From positions 62,001 to 126,000 of the forward strand of contig CAJONE010000001.1 in assembly GCA_905235855.1 (NCBI GenBank): DNA of 64,000 nt, read 5' to 3'. This document shows, piece by piece, positions 1 to 10,116 of this stretch. The translations under genes and the position numbers were made by a program. The DNA comes from an uncultured Bacteroidales bacterium. GTDB lineage: Bacteria > Bacteroidota > Bacteroidia > Bacteroidales > P3. The notes beneath the pieces are model-generated. The model had not been told where the DNA came from, did no database searches, and saw only the letters and a program-made list of their open reading frames with translations. Each line of letters starts with the position of its first letter. Positions within the stretch are counted from its first letter, which is position 1.

Positions 1-708
1 TATTTCTTCTCCTCCTTTGACCGTATGTGACGAGGAGTCGGTCCCAAGTGTAAGTTCACCACAAGTGTCGTCAGGCAAAAGACTAATTTTTACCTTGTCG
101 GACAACACTATTGGTCGCAACGTGAGCGTGTGGGCGCCTATTGGAGTGATTACAAGAGAACCTGAATCAGGGGTGAGAATTGGCCCTCCACAACTGAGGG
201 AATAGGCTGTGGAGCCAGTAGGTGTAGCCACTATAAGACCATCTCCGATGTAGTTGGCAAGGTATTGTCCGTCAACATACACACGTACGCGCATAAGCGC
301 ATTTTCAAGCGGACGATGAAGGTATATTTCATTGAGTACAAACTCGGGGACATTGCCAGTACCGCTTGATGTTTCAACTCGAAGAAGTGTACGTGTTTCA
401 ACATTGTAGTCACCGTTTTTCAAACAGTCGGCAAGTTGTTCCACATCTTCACGATCGGCAGAAGTGAGGAAACCCAAGTGGCCGAAATTCACTCCCAACA
501 CGGGAATAGTACTATTGCCGAGCAAGTGAACCGAGGAGAGCAACGTCCCATCTCCTCCAATCGAAATAAGCGCGTCATACTGCTCACCAAACACACATGG
601 TTCACTGCCACTTATCACCTGCGTCTCGATACCACGATTTTGGAGCCTTCCAGCGAGAAAGGCAGAGGCCTCGGGATTAGGTTTACGAGTGTAAAGGGCT
701 ATCTTCAT
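1..708 (-). CDS. nadK: NAD kinase, C-terminus cut by window edge
   Basis: Reverse-strand reading from ATG at 706-708: [22 protein letters not shown]...[37 protein letters not shown]...[23 protein letters not shown]; the GGDGT and NXGXLGFL motifs are typical. Not in the supplied ORF list because there is no stop in the window. Confidence 0.93.
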   Translation of the reverse strand, partial: [236 protein letters not shown]

Positions 709-733
709 GGGATTTATGTTTACTTGTTAGTGT

Positions 734-1879
734 TTACTTTAAAAGCAGCAACTGTCCTTTCTTCACATACTGCTCGCCGTCGATTGAATAAAAAATGAGG
801 TAGACATAGGCACCACCCTGCAACTCGATCGAATTACGGCGTCCCACAAATGCCTCGGACGGATTCTCGCTGCGAAAAACCCGTCGTCCGGTTCGGCAGT
901 AAATATCAAGACGGTAACCTGTTACACCTTGAGGCAAAACACCAGACGGGCATGGTTGGAATTTATCATTAGGGGGCTGGTTGAAAATGATTGCATTGGG
1001 CAGGGCAAACAGCGAACCAACCCCTTCATCGGAGCGTGGGTGTCCGCCAGAACAAACAGAATTGGACGTATCGGCAACAGAGACGGCCACGGGATTAGAC
1101 CATGCACACAAGGTATCGTAGAGACTGGAAACAGAAAGCCGAAAGAAACATGAATCGACAACACCTTCGGGCATAGGAAAACAAAAGCTACATAGCACGG
1201 TTGTATCGACCAAACGCCATACATAAGGCTTGGTCAAAGAGTAAAATAGCTTATATGTGGAGATGCCACCAGGCATGCTAAGATATGGATTCCAAGAGGC
1301 AGTTACAGTACCGCCGCAAGAATCGGCCCGAACCTCCAACAAAATATTGTTGCACGATGGTGACATAGCACTGGGGTTGCCGCAACTGTCAATGGCAAAA
1401 ACACGAAAAGTGTGCGGTATAGTATCGTATTTTATAGCATAACGTGTGTCGTAAACCGTGTCTGGCAATACGCAAGGAGAACCAGTGCACACAATATACG
1501 CCTCAACATCCTTGGATTCAGACGGATACCAAATCACCATAATGCTATCTGCCAACGAATCGACGGTTACAATGCGAATGTCTGTCGGTTTCGGCGGCAT
1601 AGCGTCTGAAAACCATACGGCTGTCTCCATACTTTGTGTGCTGCCATAATTTAGCTTGTAACGAATTGTGTCGCCACAAACCGAAAAGGGGATTGTGTCG
1701 CGGTAACCACAACCTGTAAGAACGCCCAGACTACAATAGGCGGGCTGATTCGGCATCTGACGCCACAACTCTGTTTCACCGTCTATACCTGTCCATCGCA
1801 AATCCACATAGACACCAGCATGCACCTGAGCATTGAAACTCTGTGCGAATAACGACGAGCTCGTAAAAATAAACATCAC
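734..1879 (-). CDS. Secreted protein with FN3-like repeats and a T9SS type-B (CHU_C-like) C-terminal sorting domain
   Basis: C-terminus PNAIIFNQPPNDKFQP...YRLDIYCRTGRRVFRS...GAYVYLIFYSIDGEQYVKKGQLLLLK. The true N-terminus probably lies upstream (see A7 finding). Confidence 0.7.
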   Translation of the reverse strand: MMFIFTSSSLFAQSFNAQVHAGVYVDLRWTGIDGETELWRQMPNQPAYCSLGVLTGCGYRDTIPFSVCGDTIRYKLNYGSTQSMETAVWFSDAMPPKPTDIRIVTVDSLADSIMVIWYPSESKDVEAYIVCTGSPCVLPDTVYDTRYAIKYDTIPHTFRVFAIDSCGNPSAMSPSCNNILLEVRADSCGGTVTASWNPYLSMPGGISTYKLFYSLTKPYVWRLVDTTVLCSFCFPMPEGVVDSCFFRLSVSSLYDTLCAWSNPVAVSVADTSNSVCSGGHPRSDEGVGSLFALPNAIIFNQPPNDKFQPCPSGVLPQGVTGYRLDIYCRTGRRVFRSENPSEAFVGRRNSIELQGGAYVYLIFYSIDGEQYVKKGQLLLLK

Positions 1880-2023
1880 TATGAACAGGTAAACTCTAAT
1901 AATATCTGTCAGTTTTTTTCTCCATAAAGTGGCTTACATTAATACGACTGTACACCGATGGTTTTTAGGCATTCAACATACTATCAATTACTTATCTTAT
2001 TATCACGACAAATTATCAGACAC

Positions 2024-3841
2024 TTAGGCATTAAGTAAACGATAGTAGAAGCCTCTATTTTCAATTAGTTGATTATGTGTACCTTTTTCTACAATTCGAC
2101 CCTTATCGAGGACAATTATCTGATCGGCATTACGGATTGTGGACAAACGGTGTGCAATGACAACCGACGTACGACACTTCATTACCTTATCAATACTGTT
2201 TTGTACCATACGCTCGGATTTTGCATCCAGAGAACTTGTGGCCTCATCGAAAATAAGGATGTCCGGATTGCGCAGAAGCGCACGGGCTATACACAATCGC
2301 TGCCTCTGTCCGCCACTGAGCATAGCTCCATCTTCGCCAACGAAAGTATCATAACCATGGGGCAAGGCAACAATAAATTCGTGGGCATCAGCAATGCGAG
2401 CGGCCTCGATTATCTGCTGCCGAGTTGCATTTGGTGAACCATAGGCTATGTTATTGGCCACACTGTCGTTAAACAGTTGAGGCTCCTGTGCCACAAGTCC
2501 TATTCTGGAGCGCCACGATGCAAGAGAGAAATCATTTATACTACAACCGTCAACCGTAATACTTCCTTCCGTAGGATTGCGGAATCGGAGTAACAGACTG
2601 GCTATACTCGACTTCCCACTGCCCGATGCGCCAACTAATGCTGTCGATTTTCCTTCCAGAATATCGAACGTGACATTTGCAAGAGCAGGCGTGTTTTCTT
2701 TCAAACCTGTTTCCCGCTCGTAAAACAACGTTACATCCGACAGCTTGACCGTTCCTATTTTATTGATAGAGGGCTTTGATTCTAAACTATTTTCAATGTC
2801 ATTTACCGCAAGGAAGCCTCTGATTCTTGCCTCGCATCCCTTTCCGCGTTTTAATTGCGATACAGCCGTGGAAATGTTTTTAGCTGGTGGCAACATAAGC
2901 ACAAAGAGCATAAGATATGATACAAAGAGTTCGGCGGTAAGAACCGTATCATGTCGCAAAATGAGATACGAGCCCCAAAAAAGAACGGCTATGACAACAA
3001 CATTACCAAGAAATTCACTAACGGGCGAAGCAGCATTTATACGACGGTGCATGGCAGTTCTGTGACGGCAATATCTGGCGTTAAGTCTTATGAACCGTTC
3101 GTTTGAAAAGTCAATTGCATTGAAAGCCTTAATGAGACGCAGGCCACGTATTGTTTCCTCTGTTTGAGAGAGTAAAGCCGCCACTTGTTCCTGAACCACT
3201 TGTGAGGTGCGCTTAAGTCGACGTGAAAGCCGCGAAATGACAAGTGCAATAAACGGTATAGCGAGAATTACAGCGACCGTAAGCCTCGCATCGATATAAA
3301 AAAGCATCAGGAGATACAACACAAGCGTAATCAAGGATGACACCAATATATGGAGCGAGCCCAAGACATTCTCGTCATATTCAGCCATATCGTTGCCTAA
3401 CCGAGAAAGCACATCACCTTCACGGTGGCTGGCATAATAATTCACCGTTAAATGCAATGCTTTCGAAAACATAGCATTGCGAATGTCATAGAGAACATTG
3501 TTACGTATAATGCCCGATATAACAGCCGACATATATCCAAACAGATTCTTGAAAAAGAACAAAAGAATCAACAATGCAGAAAAATACCATAGAGCCTGAG
3601 ATTGGCCATGGCTTATCATCCACACATAGAAAGATTCAAGACATTTGCTAACAAGATTTCCACCCTGAACGTTACCCACTGATTCCGAGCCAAAAAGCAA
3701 GCGTAGGAAGTCGGCTACGCTCAAGGCTGTTGACATCATGAAGAGCACGCCCAACACTGCACATAAACCATATAAAAGCATATAGTGTATGTATGGCTTC
3801 AGAAAGTGGAACGTCAGGGATCTCTCACTGCTATTCAGCAT
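2024..3841 (-). CDS. ABC transporter, fused permease/ATPase (MsbA-like)
   Basis: N-terminal TM domain; Walker A GASGSGKSS, signature LSGGQRQR, Walker B ILIFDEATSSLD. Confidence 0.93.
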   Translation of the reverse strand: MLNSSERSLTFHFLKPYIHYMLLYGLCAVLGVLFMMSTALSVADFLRLLFGSESVGNVQGGNLVSKCLESFYVWMISHGQSQALWYFSALLILLFFFKNLFGYMSAVISGIIRNNVLYDIRNAMFSKALHLTVNYYASHREGDVLSRLGNDMAEYDENVLGSLHILVSSLITLVLYLLMLFYIDARLTVAVILAIPFIALVISRLSRRLKRTSQVVQEQVAALLSQTEETIRGLRLIKAFNAIDFSNERFIRLNARYCRHRTAMHRRINAASPVSEFLGNVVVIAVLFWGSYLILRHDTVLTAELFVSYLMLFVLMLPPAKNISTAVSQLKRGKGCEARIRGFLAVNDIENSLESKPSINKIGTVKLSDVTLFYERETGLKENTPALANVTFDILEGKSTALVGASGSGKSSIASLLLRFRNPTEGSITVDGCSINDFSLASWRSRIGLVAQEPQLFNDSVANNIAYGSPNATRQQIIEAARIADAHEFIVALPHGYDTFVGEDGAMLSGGQRQRLCIARALLRNPDILIFDEATSSLDAKSERMVQNSIDKVMKCRTSVVIAHRLSTIRNADQIIVLDKGRIVEKGTHNQLIENRGFYYRLLNA

Positions 3842-3922
3842 ACCTTGCGGTTACTTTATTGATTTCTTTTCTGTTGCGATATTGGCTCGCCACCGAAGAA
3901 TACAATGTCAGCAAACTTTCTT

Positions 3923-5284
3923 TCATAGCTGAGTCTCAACTATTTCATTTGTCCACTCACAAGCATAGCCCGTATAGTTGTGTGGCGTAACAGCGCGAAT
4001 ACGCTGTTTGACAACCTCTTCCACATCCAAACTTTCAACAAAGGTTTCTATAGTACATTCCGTAACATGGTCGTTTGTGCGTGTCAGCTGTTTGAGTGCT
4101 TCATACGGATTAGGATATCCAACACTGCGAAGTATGGTCTGTATAGCCTCGGCAACCACAGCCCAGTTTCGCTCTAAGTCAGCCTTTATCGATTCCTCGT
4201 GAAGGAGAAGTTTATTGACTCCTTTCTCGATAGATGCCAACGCAATCAATACGTGTGAGATAGGTACCCCAATATTGCGGCTTACCGTGGAGTCTGTCAA
4301 ATCGCGCTGCAAACGGGATATGGGCAGTTTGTGGCTAAGGTGTTCGAAAATGGCGTTTGCAAGTCCAAGATTGCCTTCGGCATTCTCGAAGTCTATGGGG
4401 TTCACCTTGTGTGGCATAGCCGAGGATCCTACCTCACCCGCTTTTATTTTCTGTTTGAAATATTCCATGGAAACATACGTCCATATATCACGGCAAAAAT
4501 CTATAAGTATCACATTCAAACGTTTGCAGCAGTCGAAATAGGCCGCCATATAGTCATAGTTTTCTATCTGGGTGGTCAGCTGCTGACGTTCCAACCCAAG
4601 ATGCTTACTTACAAATTCGTTGCCGAAGGCCACCCAGTCAATATCAGGATATGCCACCCGATGGGCATTGAAATTGCCAGTGGCGCCACCAAATTTGGCA
4701 GAAAAAGGTATGGCATTGAGTTGTTTCAACTGATTGCGAAGACGGTAGACAAATACAGCCATTTCCTTACCCAAGCCAGTCGGGGATGCTGGTTGTCCAT
4801 GAGTGTGTGCAAGCATCGGTATTTTTTCCCACTCACGAGCCTTGCTTTCAACAAGTTCGACTATTTTCGCGTAATACGGCAGCAGAACGTTTTCATGGCA
4901 CTCGCGGATAGAAAGCGGAACTGCGGTGTTGTTAATATCCTGCGACGTGAGCCCAAAGTGGATGAATTCCTTGAAATCAGAGAGCTGCAAGCTGTCGAAG
5001 CGTCTTTTTATGAAATACTCCACAGCTTTGACATCATGATTGGTTGTTTTTTCTATCTCCTTTATTTCTAATGCATCATCGTCGGAAAACTTGCGATAGA
5101 TGTCACGCAGCTGTTCAACTTTATCGGTTTGCTTGTGCAGCTGATGCATCAATGCTATAAAATATTCGATCTCAATCCTCACTCTGTATCTGATGAGGGC
5201 CTTTTCGGAAAAATAAGAGGCAAGGGCCTTAACCTTTTCTCTGTAACGTCCGTCGATTGGTGAAATGGCTTCAAGTGTTGTCAT
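3923..5284 (-). CDS. purB: Adenylosuccinate lyase
   Basis: LEAISPIDGRY N-terminus; signature GSSAMPHKVNPIDFENAEGN. Confidence 0.96.
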   Translation of the reverse strand: MTTLEAISPIDGRYREKVKALASYFSEKALIRYRVRIEIEYFIALMHQLHKQTDKVEQLRDIYRKFSDDDALEIKEIEKTTNHDVKAVEYFIKRRFDSLQLSDFKEFIHFGLTSQDINNTAVPLSIRECHENVLLPYYAKIVELVESKAREWEKIPMLAHTHGQPASPTGLGKEMAVFVYRLRNQLKQLNAIPFSAKFGGATGNFNAHRVAYPDIDWVAFGNEFVSKHLGLERQQLTTQIENYDYMAAYFDCCKRLNVILIDFCRDIWTYVSMEYFKQKIKAGEVGSSAMPHKVNPIDFENAEGNLGLANAIFEHLSHKLPISRLQRDLTDSTVSRNIGVPISHVLIALASIEKGVNKLLLHEESIKADLERNWAVVAEAIQTILRSVGYPNPYEALKQLTRTNDHVTECTIETFVESLDVEEVVKQRIRAVTPHNYTGYACEWTNEIVETQL

Positions 5285-5311
5285 ATAGTTTATGATATTT
5301 ATGTTTCATTA

Positions 5312-6694
5312 TTATTCCAACCTCGTTATCTTTGCTCCCAAACGACGCAATCGCTCATCTATGTGCTGGTAGCCGCGGTCGATCTGTTCAATATTATCAA
5401 TGCGGCTCACCCCTTCGGCACTCAATGCGGCGATCAAAAGAGCCACTCCGGCACGAATATCGGGAGATGTCATACGCACTCCGCGAAGACGGTGTGCGTG
5501 GTCAAGGCCTATGACAGTAGCACGGTGGGGATCACAAAGTATAATCTGCGCACCCATATCTATCAGTTTGTCCACAAAAAAAAGTCTGCTTTCAAACATT
5601 TTTTGATGGATAAGAACACTTCCCCTGCATTGAGTGGCCACAACGAGAGCTATGCTGACAAGGTCGGGTGTGAACCCTGGCCATGGAGCATCCGCAACGG
5701 TCATTATAGAACCGTCCATAAAGCGTTCTATCTCGTAAGAATCACGATGAGGTATATAGAGATTATCGCCCTGCTGCCAAATCTCTATACCTAATCGGCG
5801 AAACACCTGCGGAATCAGACCAAGATGTTTAACCTGCGCATTTTTTATGGTTAGGTCACTCTGTGTCATGGCAGCCATGCCTATAAAGCTACCTACTTCA
5901 ATCATATCAGGAAGCAGTCGATGAGTGCATCCATGCAGTTCTTTTACGCCGGTTATTTTCAATAGGTTGGAGCCAACCCCATTGATTTGTGCACCCATTC
6001 TGTTAAGCATGTCACAGAGCTGATAAACATAGGGCTCACATGCCGCATTCATTATAGTAGTCTGGCCCTCTGCCATAACTGCGGCCATAATGATATTAGC
6101 TGTTCCGGTCACACTAGCTTCATCAAGAAGCATATACCGTCCCTTAAGACCTTCATGAGCTTCTACTACGAAACCCATCGAGCTGGTTCTGATGGTGTTG
6201 CCCGTGGATTTTTTTAGACCATACTCTTTATATTCTACAGTGGCACCCAGCATTTCCATTCCCAAAAAATGGGTGTCAAGTCGGCGACGACCAATTTTGT
6301 CGCCACCTGGCTGCGGCACCACTGCCCTGCCAAACCGTGCAAGCATAGGGCCGACGAGCATAATGCTACCACGTAAGGCTGAGGCTTTTTCGGCAAACTC
6401 ACGGCTTTCAAGCGCAGAAATGTTTACATCTTTCGCACAAAAGGAGAAACGACGGCATCGGTCAACATCCTCACTTCCATCATTTTTAGGATTTAGTTCG
6501 ACAACATTGACCCCAATAAGAGAAAGTAGTTCCATTAAACGGTTCACGTCCCTAATATCGGGAATATTGTCGATAATCACCTCTTCGCTGGTCAAGAGCA
6601 CAGCACAAATCACTTGCAAAGCTTCGTTTTTTGCTCCCTGCGGTTCAATATCACCTTTCAGGCGGTGACCACCTACAATTTCAAAACTACTCAT
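5312..6694 (-). CDS. murA: UDP-N-acetylglucosamine 1-carboxyvinyltransferase
   Basis: MSSFEIVGGHRLKGDIEPQGAKNEALQ; RADIRAG-like element SPDIRAGVALLIAAL. Confidence 0.95.
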   Translation of the reverse strand: MSSFEIVGGHRLKGDIEPQGAKNEALQVICAVLLTSEEVIIDNIPDIRDVNRLMELLSLIGVNVVELNPKNDGSEDVDRCRRFSFCAKDVNISALESREFAEKASALRGSIMLVGPMLARFGRAVVPQPGGDKIGRRRLDTHFLGMEMLGATVEYKEYGLKKSTGNTIRTSSMGFVVEAHEGLKGRYMLLDEASVTGTANIIMAAVMAEGQTTIMNAACEPYVYQLCDMLNRMGAQINGVGSNLLKITGVKELHGCTHRLLPDMIEVGSFIGMAAMTQSDLTIKNAQVKHLGLIPQVFRRLGIEIWQQGDNLYIPHRDSYEIERFMDGSIMTVADAPWPGFTPDLVSIALVVATQCRGSVLIHQKMFESRLFFVDKLIDMGAQIILCDPHRATVIGLDHAHRLRGVRMTSPDIRAGVALLIAALSAEGVSRIDNIEQIDRGYQHIDERLRRLGAKITRLE

Positions 6695-7313
6695 TGCTAT
6701 CGTTTACATCAACTTTTATTTCAGCTTTTTCTGAAGAACTTTCGGACAGTTCGCCAACGGATCTCACATTGGGGCGGCTGTGTCTATAGTCAAGCACTCC
6801 ATCGCTCATCTCATATAAATGGTCATATACCATATCAGACTCTATTGACGAATTGTTCCAATTAGAGAAACTATTCTTCATCGCCCCTATTAATTGGCTG
6901 GCCAACTCATCACGTTCAGGCGATTCAGGCATACTTTTTGCACGGTCTACCATTTTTTCAATTATACGCCCATAATGTCTGTATTTCAATCTTTTGGTTT
7001 TATATTCCATCTGACGTGGTCTCATTTCCATGGTCTCTTCTGGTTTGATTTCGGGCCTGCGGCCAGCCCAGACTGGCCAGTCAACATCAAGTTGCCAATT
7101 GGACAATACCATCATGTGATCCCACATGCGACGCTTCCACCCTGCATTTTCACGACTTCGTGGCAGCACACGCGACATAATTTCGACTATTGATTGCGCT
7201 GCTTGATTGCGTTGCTCACGGTCCTCTATTGTTTGGGCGTATTGGATCAGTCCTTCGACAGAGCGTCCATAGTCCATAAATTTAAGTTTCTTACGTTGTG
7301 TATTGTATCGCAT
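6687..7313 (-). CDS. DUF4290 family protein
   Basis: MRYNTQRKKLKFMDYGRSVEGLIQYA...; ORF track extends to 7352 but the family-like start is internal. Overlaps murA by 8 nt. Confidence 0.8.
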   Translation of the reverse strand: MRYNTQRKKLKFMDYGRSVEGLIQYAQTIEDREQRNQAAQSIVEIMSRVLPRSRENAGWKRRMWDHMMVLSNWQLDVDWPVWAGRRPEIKPEETMEMRPRQMEYKTKRLKYRHYGRIIEKMVDRAKSMPESPERDELASQLIGAMKNSFSNWNNSSIESDMVYDHLYEMSDGVLDYRHSRPNVRSVGELSESSSEKAEIKVDVNDSNE

Positions 7314-7388
7314 CTGTTTTATTATTTTGTCTTTGCCTAAGTATTGCCTCAATGGAATTCATGCAGACATTCAACCGTTCGATATTTT

Positions 7389-8072
7389 TCAATAGAATGC
7401 AAAACCTCTGCCCAATCCAAAACCGAATCCCCCCCCAATTCCCATATCTTCGCCGTATGAGAAAAAACCATCCATACATGGATCATAAAACCAAGGGGCC
7501 ATCAGGCCTGACGGATCGTTGATATAGGAGATATGAAACCCAAGCAGGCTGCCGCGTCGCGTACGGTAACGCATATCAGCCGTGAATGCTGTGGCTCTTA
7601 CATAGCCCCCCCTACCACCATAAACTGGCAAAAAGTCTGTTTCTCCACCAATATACAAAAATGACGCAGCCAGCCAAAGCCGTTCATTTACCTGATATTC
7701 ACCCGCTACGTATGCTTCTGCCAGTTTGGCGCCTCCTCTCCGTGGTGCGAGACTTGAATTGTCGGGCCGAAGGCTATAATGGCAAGAAAGCCCAAAACCA
7801 TTGATTAGCCGCGCACCCGCACTTAAAGTGAAATGATCGTTAAAATGATATCTTATCTCAGGTGCTACACCCGTGTAGGCATATCTATGTCCAAACCACG
7901 ATCCGACACCGCCTTCAAGGGTTATTCGTCCTTCGAATTTTTTTTCGATTGAATCTTGACGATAATCTCGTGCTGGACATGACATCACCTCCTGAGCCAA
8001 TGAATAATACGCTGTTAGCAGACAGCAGGTGGCTGTCAGCAGGCAGCGGATAACGATTCGACTATTCAGCAT
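7389..8072 (-). CDS. Predicted secreted/outer-membrane beta-barrel protein
   Basis: Signal peptide ending in SLAQ; alternating aromatic/glycine strands; terminal aromatic residues (GFAFY). Confidence 0.55.
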   Translation of the reverse strand: MLNSRIVIRCLLTATCCLLTAYYSLAQEVMSCPARDYRQDSIEKKFEGRITLEGGVGSWFGHRYAYTGVAPEIRYHFNDHFTLSAGARLINGFGLSCHYSLRPDNSSLAPRRGGAKLAEAYVAGEYQVNERLWLAASFLYIGGETDFLPVYGGRGGYVRATAFTADMRYRTRRGSLLGFHISYINDPSGLMAPWFYDPCMDGFFSYGEDMGIGGGFGFGLGRGFAFY

Positions 8073-8197
8073 TTTAGGAATTGGGAATTGTTAGCGGTTG
8101 TCAGGCACACCGCCTGCAATCCAACTGTTGATAGAATAACGGATAAAATATGGACATATTGCATATAACTGTTTGCCTGCGGTAAGGCTGTCGTCAA

Positions 8198-9010
8198 TCA
8201 TAGATTAGCAATGAGAGCTTCGATTGGTGACCTAACTACGTTTTTTACAGTAAATCCGATGGGAGCAACTTGTTGTATTTCCTCATGGAAGACAGCGGCT
8301 ACACCACCTACCAGCCGGACATCTCCGCCGCTTGTGAGAGGGCAGACCATTTCGCGCCAAAAGGCGGTGAAGACTTCGCTCAAAAGGTTGCGAATATAAT
8401 CCGTGTCACGATATCTGGCAGCTAAAGGGGCGAAACTGGCCATATAACGGTTTGGGAAATCCTCACTGTAAATTCCTCTCATTACTTCTTCTTTCGTGTT
8501 TTTTATTTCACCGGCAATATCGGCAGGCAATCGGTCGGTAAGGAAATCCTTAAGCAATCGTTTGCCTATGTGGTTGCCCGAACCCTCATCGCCAAGCACA
8601 TAGCCGGTAGAGGTTGTCTGTTTCACAATTTTTTCACCGTCAAATAAACACGCATTGCTGCCCGTGCCCAATATTCCCACTACACCGGCCATGCGGTCGC
8701 TCACCGCACGACATGCACCCAACAAGTCGCTTTCCACCTCAATATCCGCACCTTCAAATGTCTGATTCAGAAGGGTTTTGACTCGGCTTCGCATTGTTTC
8801 CATACCGCAGCCTGCACCATAGAAAAATATGGAGAGCTGAAAAGTTGGTGACGCAATTTCACCTCTCACATCCTCCAACACTTTCCGAAACTTCAAATCC
8901 GATGTAACTCTCGGATTTAGCCCTTCTGTTGCCTTCCTATGCCAACGGCCATCGTTGCATTCTATGGCCCATTCTGTTTTGGTGCTGCCACAATCCGCTA
9001 TAATCCTCAT
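8198..9010 (-). CDS. BadF/BadG/BcrA/BcrD-type ATPase, N-acetylglucosamine kinase-like
   Basis: MRIIADCGSTKTEWAIE; GVVGILGTGSNACLFDG; GYVLGDEGSGNHIGKRLL. Confidence 0.85.
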   Translation of the reverse strand: MRIIADCGSTKTEWAIECNDGRWHRKATEGLNPRVTSDLKFRKVLEDVRGEIASPTFQLSIFFYGAGCGMETMRSRVKTLLNQTFEGADIEVESDLLGACRAVSDRMAGVVGILGTGSNACLFDGEKIVKQTTSTGYVLGDEGSGNHIGKRLLKDFLTDRLPADIAGEIKNTKEEVMRGIYSEDFPNRYMASFAPLAARYRDTDYIRNLLSEVFTAFWREMVCPLTSGGDVRLVGGVAAVFHEEIQQVAPIGFTVKNVVRSPIEALIANL

Positions 9011-9146
9011 TTTGTCCTGTTTATGAGACAATTATTCGCTTTATACCAAGTTTCTCTGTTCTGCAATCATTCTTGAAGGAACATATTTTCCATCACTTAC
9101 TTATCAACTGACGAGGTAGACCGCTGTGTACTTATAAAGAAGATAT

Positions 9147-10058
9147 TCAGATTATTCCAATTATTTCGTTAATATCTTTCACGCCATGCTTCTCGCACCA
9201 TTTTTCTATGCATTCTACTATATTCACCGATACTTGAGGATTCAAGAAGTTAGCTGTACCCACCTCTATAGCTTTCGCTCCCGCCATTAGGAATTCCAGT
9301 GCATCCTCGCCCGATGCTATGCCACCAAGTCCGATAACAGGAATATGAACTGCATGTGCAACCTGCCAAACACATCTTAACGCCACGGGTTTTACACAAG
9401 GGCCACTTAGCCCACCCGTCACTGTGCTAAGCATAGGACGTCGGCGTTCCACATCCACAGCCATTCCCAATAATGTGTTAATCAGGGACAGGCTGTCGGC
9501 TCCAGCCTCCTCAACTGCTTTGGCTATTTCAACAACGCTGGTCACATTAGGTGTAAGCTTTACTATCAAGGTTTTATTGTAATTTTGCCTTACTGCCCTC
9601 ACCACTTGTGCCGCCATATCGGGATTTGTTCCGAATCTCATGCCTCCCTTTTTTACGTTTGGACAACTGATATTAAGCTCAATAGCAGGGATATGCTCAA
9701 GCTCGTTTATCATCTCCGCCACGTGGCAATATTCTTCTATTGAACTTCCGCTCACGTTAACTATCACGTTGGTATCGAAGCACTTAATACGCGGATATAC
9801 CTCTTTGCAGAAAGTTTCTACACCGACATTCTGCAAGCCTACGGCATTAAGCATGCCGGCTGGGGTCTCTGCCATGCGTGGATAGGGATTGCCTTGCCGT
9901 CGTTCACCGGTGGTGCCTTTCACTACAATGCCTCCCAACTGAGCCATATCAATAAAATCAGTGAATTCCTCACCGTATCCGAAAGTACCGGATGCCGTCA
10001 TAACCGGATTACGTAGTGTCAGGCGGTCTATTTTTATCTCTAATTTAACGTTTGACAT
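9147..10058 (-). CDS. pyrD: Dihydroorotate dehydrogenase (class 1B catalytic subunit)
   Basis: LTLRNPVMTASGTFGYGEEF; ELNISCPNVKKGGMRFG; VIGLGGIASGEDALEFLMAGA. Start at 10058 (MSNVKLEIKIDRL) preferred to ORF start 10190. Confidence 0.94.
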   Translation of the reverse strand: MSNVKLEIKIDRLTLRNPVMTASGTFGYGEEFTDFIDMAQLGGIVVKGTTGERRQGNPYPRMAETPAGMLNAVGLQNVGVETFCKEVYPRIKCFDTNVIVNVSGSSIEEYCHVAEMINELEHIPAIELNISCPNVKKGGMRFGTNPDMAAQVVRAVRQNYNKTLIVKLTPNVTSVVEIAKAVEEAGADSLSLINTLLGMAVDVERRRPMLSTVTGGLSGPCVKPVALRCVWQVAHAVHIPVIGLGGIASGEDALEFLMAGAKAIEVGTANFLNPQVSVNIVECIEKWCEKHGVKDINEIIGII

Positions 10059-10116
10059 AATGTGCTCGTTTTGATGAAAGCAGATTTTGCTCACATCAGA
10101 AATTTTCCATTTGGAT

